Assembly (NCBI GenBank): GCA_026991755.1
Contig: JALXAX010000193.1
Span: 1-34,554 of the forward strand
Reading direction: 5' to 3'
Origin: Thiotrichaceae bacterium
Lineage (GTDB): Bacteria; Pseudomonadota; Gammaproteobacteria; Thiotrichales; Thiotrichaceae
DNA: 34,554 nucleotides
Below the pieces are notes generated by a model. It saw nothing but the letters and a program-made list of their open reading frames with translations, searched no databases and had not been told where the DNA came from. Position numbers and translations under genes: made by a program. The first letter of the stretch is position 1, and every line of letters starts with the position of its first letter. Of this stretch, positions 33,964 through 34,554 are shown piece by piece.

Positions 33964-34098
33964 TATTTCCTATTATAACAACATATTAACTTGGTTCGAC
34001 CCTCTATAATCGCCCAATAAATAGTTGCTATTTCCTATTATAACAATGTCTTAACTTGGTTCGACCCCTCTGTAAGTTACGACCCCTCTGTAAGTTAC
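33964..34098. repeat. Direct and tandem repeat array
   Basis: A unit starting TATTTCCTATTATAACAA and ending in ACTTGGTTCGACCC occurs at 33964-34005 and 34029-34071 with a few differences. Its end is extended by a perfect tandem duplication of GACCCCTCTGTAAGTTAC (34063-34080 and 34081-34098). The second tandem copy overlaps the stop codon of the small lipoprotein gene (34095-34097). Confidence 0.85.
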
Positions 34099-34247
34099 TT
34101 TACAAACTCAACATCAAAGGGATAGCAATGAATATCCACATAATCTAGTCCATTTTCAAGCGGAACTCTTTTTGTACTGCTTGAGCTACAACTTATAAGT
34201 ACTAATAGCACAGAGGCCAGAAAGGGTACTAAAATATTTTTATTCAT
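34095..34247 (-). CDS. 50-residue predicted lipoprotein
   Basis: Starts MNKNILVPFLASVLLVLISC, a clean lipoprotein signal with lipobox LISC (Cys20), followed by SSSSTKRVPLENGLDYVDIH and a second Cys at 41, ending DVEFVK. The mature part would be only 31 residues. The signal is convincing, but the gene is short and ends inside a tandem repeat, so it may be a longer lipoprotein cut off by the repeat. The same 29-bp repeat also lies upstream (34278-34306), so the gene is bracketed by direct repeats. No family known. Confidence 0.6.
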   Translation of the reverse strand: MNKNILVPFLASVLLVLISCSSSSTKRVPLENGLDYVDIHCYPFDVEFVK

Positions 34248-34277
34248 ATTAACCTGTCAAAGCTCATCTGCATGAAG

Positions 34278-34306
34278 TCTTAACTTGGTTCGACCCCTCT
34301 GTAAGT
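34278..34306. repeat. Third copy of the TTAACTTGGTTCGACCCCTC repeat
   Basis: These 29 bases are identical to 34049-34077, in direct orientation 229 bp away, bracketing the 50-residue lipoprotein gene. Confidence 0.9.
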
Positions 34307-34344
34307 GAAAGTGACCTTCTGTTATTTCAGTGTTGTTCCTCTCA

Positions 34345-34551
34345 TTATAGGTTCATGTGGGGAGAAACAAAGTTCTCCTTTATCAACGGAGTATGAAAAC
34401 TATCATAAAGATAATCATGATTATTATTACCTGAATCCGTGACTTCAATATTATAAAAGACCAAATGAAAAATTAAATAAGACTTTCCACCCAGATAGAT
34501 AATGATAAGAATAAAACCATCTATTAAAAGGATTATAATCGACCTATTCAT
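34345..34551 (-). CDS. Small membrane-anchored protein, uncertain
   Basis: A 68-codon frame starting ATG at 34551, close to the window edge. The N-terminus MNRSIIILLIDGFILIIIYL is a strong hydrophobic segment; the rest is polar (GNNNHDYLYDSFHTP). It could be a small single-pass protein or the N-terminus of a damaged gene. Promoter and Shine-Dalgarno lie outside the window and no family is recognised. Confidence 0.4.
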   Translation of the reverse strand: MNRSIIILLIDGFILIIIYLGGKSYLIFHLVFYNIEVTDSGNNNHDYLYDSFHTPLIKENFVSPHMNL

Positions 34552-34554
34552 CGT

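Noticed and set aside
33921-34098. CRISPR array
   Set aside because: The repeats are few, uneven in length and spacing, partly tandem, and have no spacers of constant size or cas genes.

Overview
The window reads as chromosome of a moderately AT-rich gammaproteobacterium. Support comes from HspQ, UbiG, a complete minor-pilin set (fimT, pilV, pilW, pilX, pilY1) and an RpfF-type DSF synthase. A TtrS-like sensor, a single-domain rhodanese and many small inverted-repeat elements would suit a sulfur-metabolising lineage such as Thiotrichales, but that placement is inference; there is no rRNA or marker gene to settle it. I see no tRNA, rRNA, CRISPR array or intact insertion sequence.

Layout. 1-3116: the 3' part of an RND efflux permease, convergent with an hspQ / DsbD_2-type membrane protein pair. 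3117-7613: a lipoprotein of a conserved uncharacterised family, an NhaP-type antiporter and a BPSS1780-like membrane protein, separated by at least four families of MITE-like or palindromic repeats. 7614-11404: a GT4 glycosyltransferase, ubiG with a Cys-His-Asp lipoprotein, and an orphan DSF synthase. 11405-12551: a graveyard holding a truncated MITE and a doubly frameshifted IS200 transposase. 12552-15342: a sensor kinase / response regulator pair. 15704-24421: an accessory surface locus (dockerin-DUF1800 protein, Tat-exported DUF1501 protein, cohesin-like protein with a GlyGly-CTERM anchor, reprolysin-like protease with a C-terminal dockerin pair). 24789-25202: rhodanese. 25632-32316: minor pilins and an unusual PilY1. 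32955-34551: small lipoprotein and membrane-protein genes among direct repeats.

The most interesting region is 15704-24421. Two large exported proteins carry the same two-repeat dockerin-like module, one at its N-terminus and one at its C-terminus. Between their genes lies a small cohesin-like protein with the tripartite signal of rhombosortase substrates. Together they look like a minimal cell-surface cohesin/dockerin display system that carries a metalloprotease and a DUF1800 protein instead of cellulases. The module matches are seen in the sequence; binding between the proteins is inference.

A second theme is small repeat elements at gene ends. Two copies of one MITE family sit exactly at TAA stop codons. 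Another family supplies the last four residues and stop of a membrane protein, and a tandem repeat overlaps the stop of a 50-residue lipoprotein.
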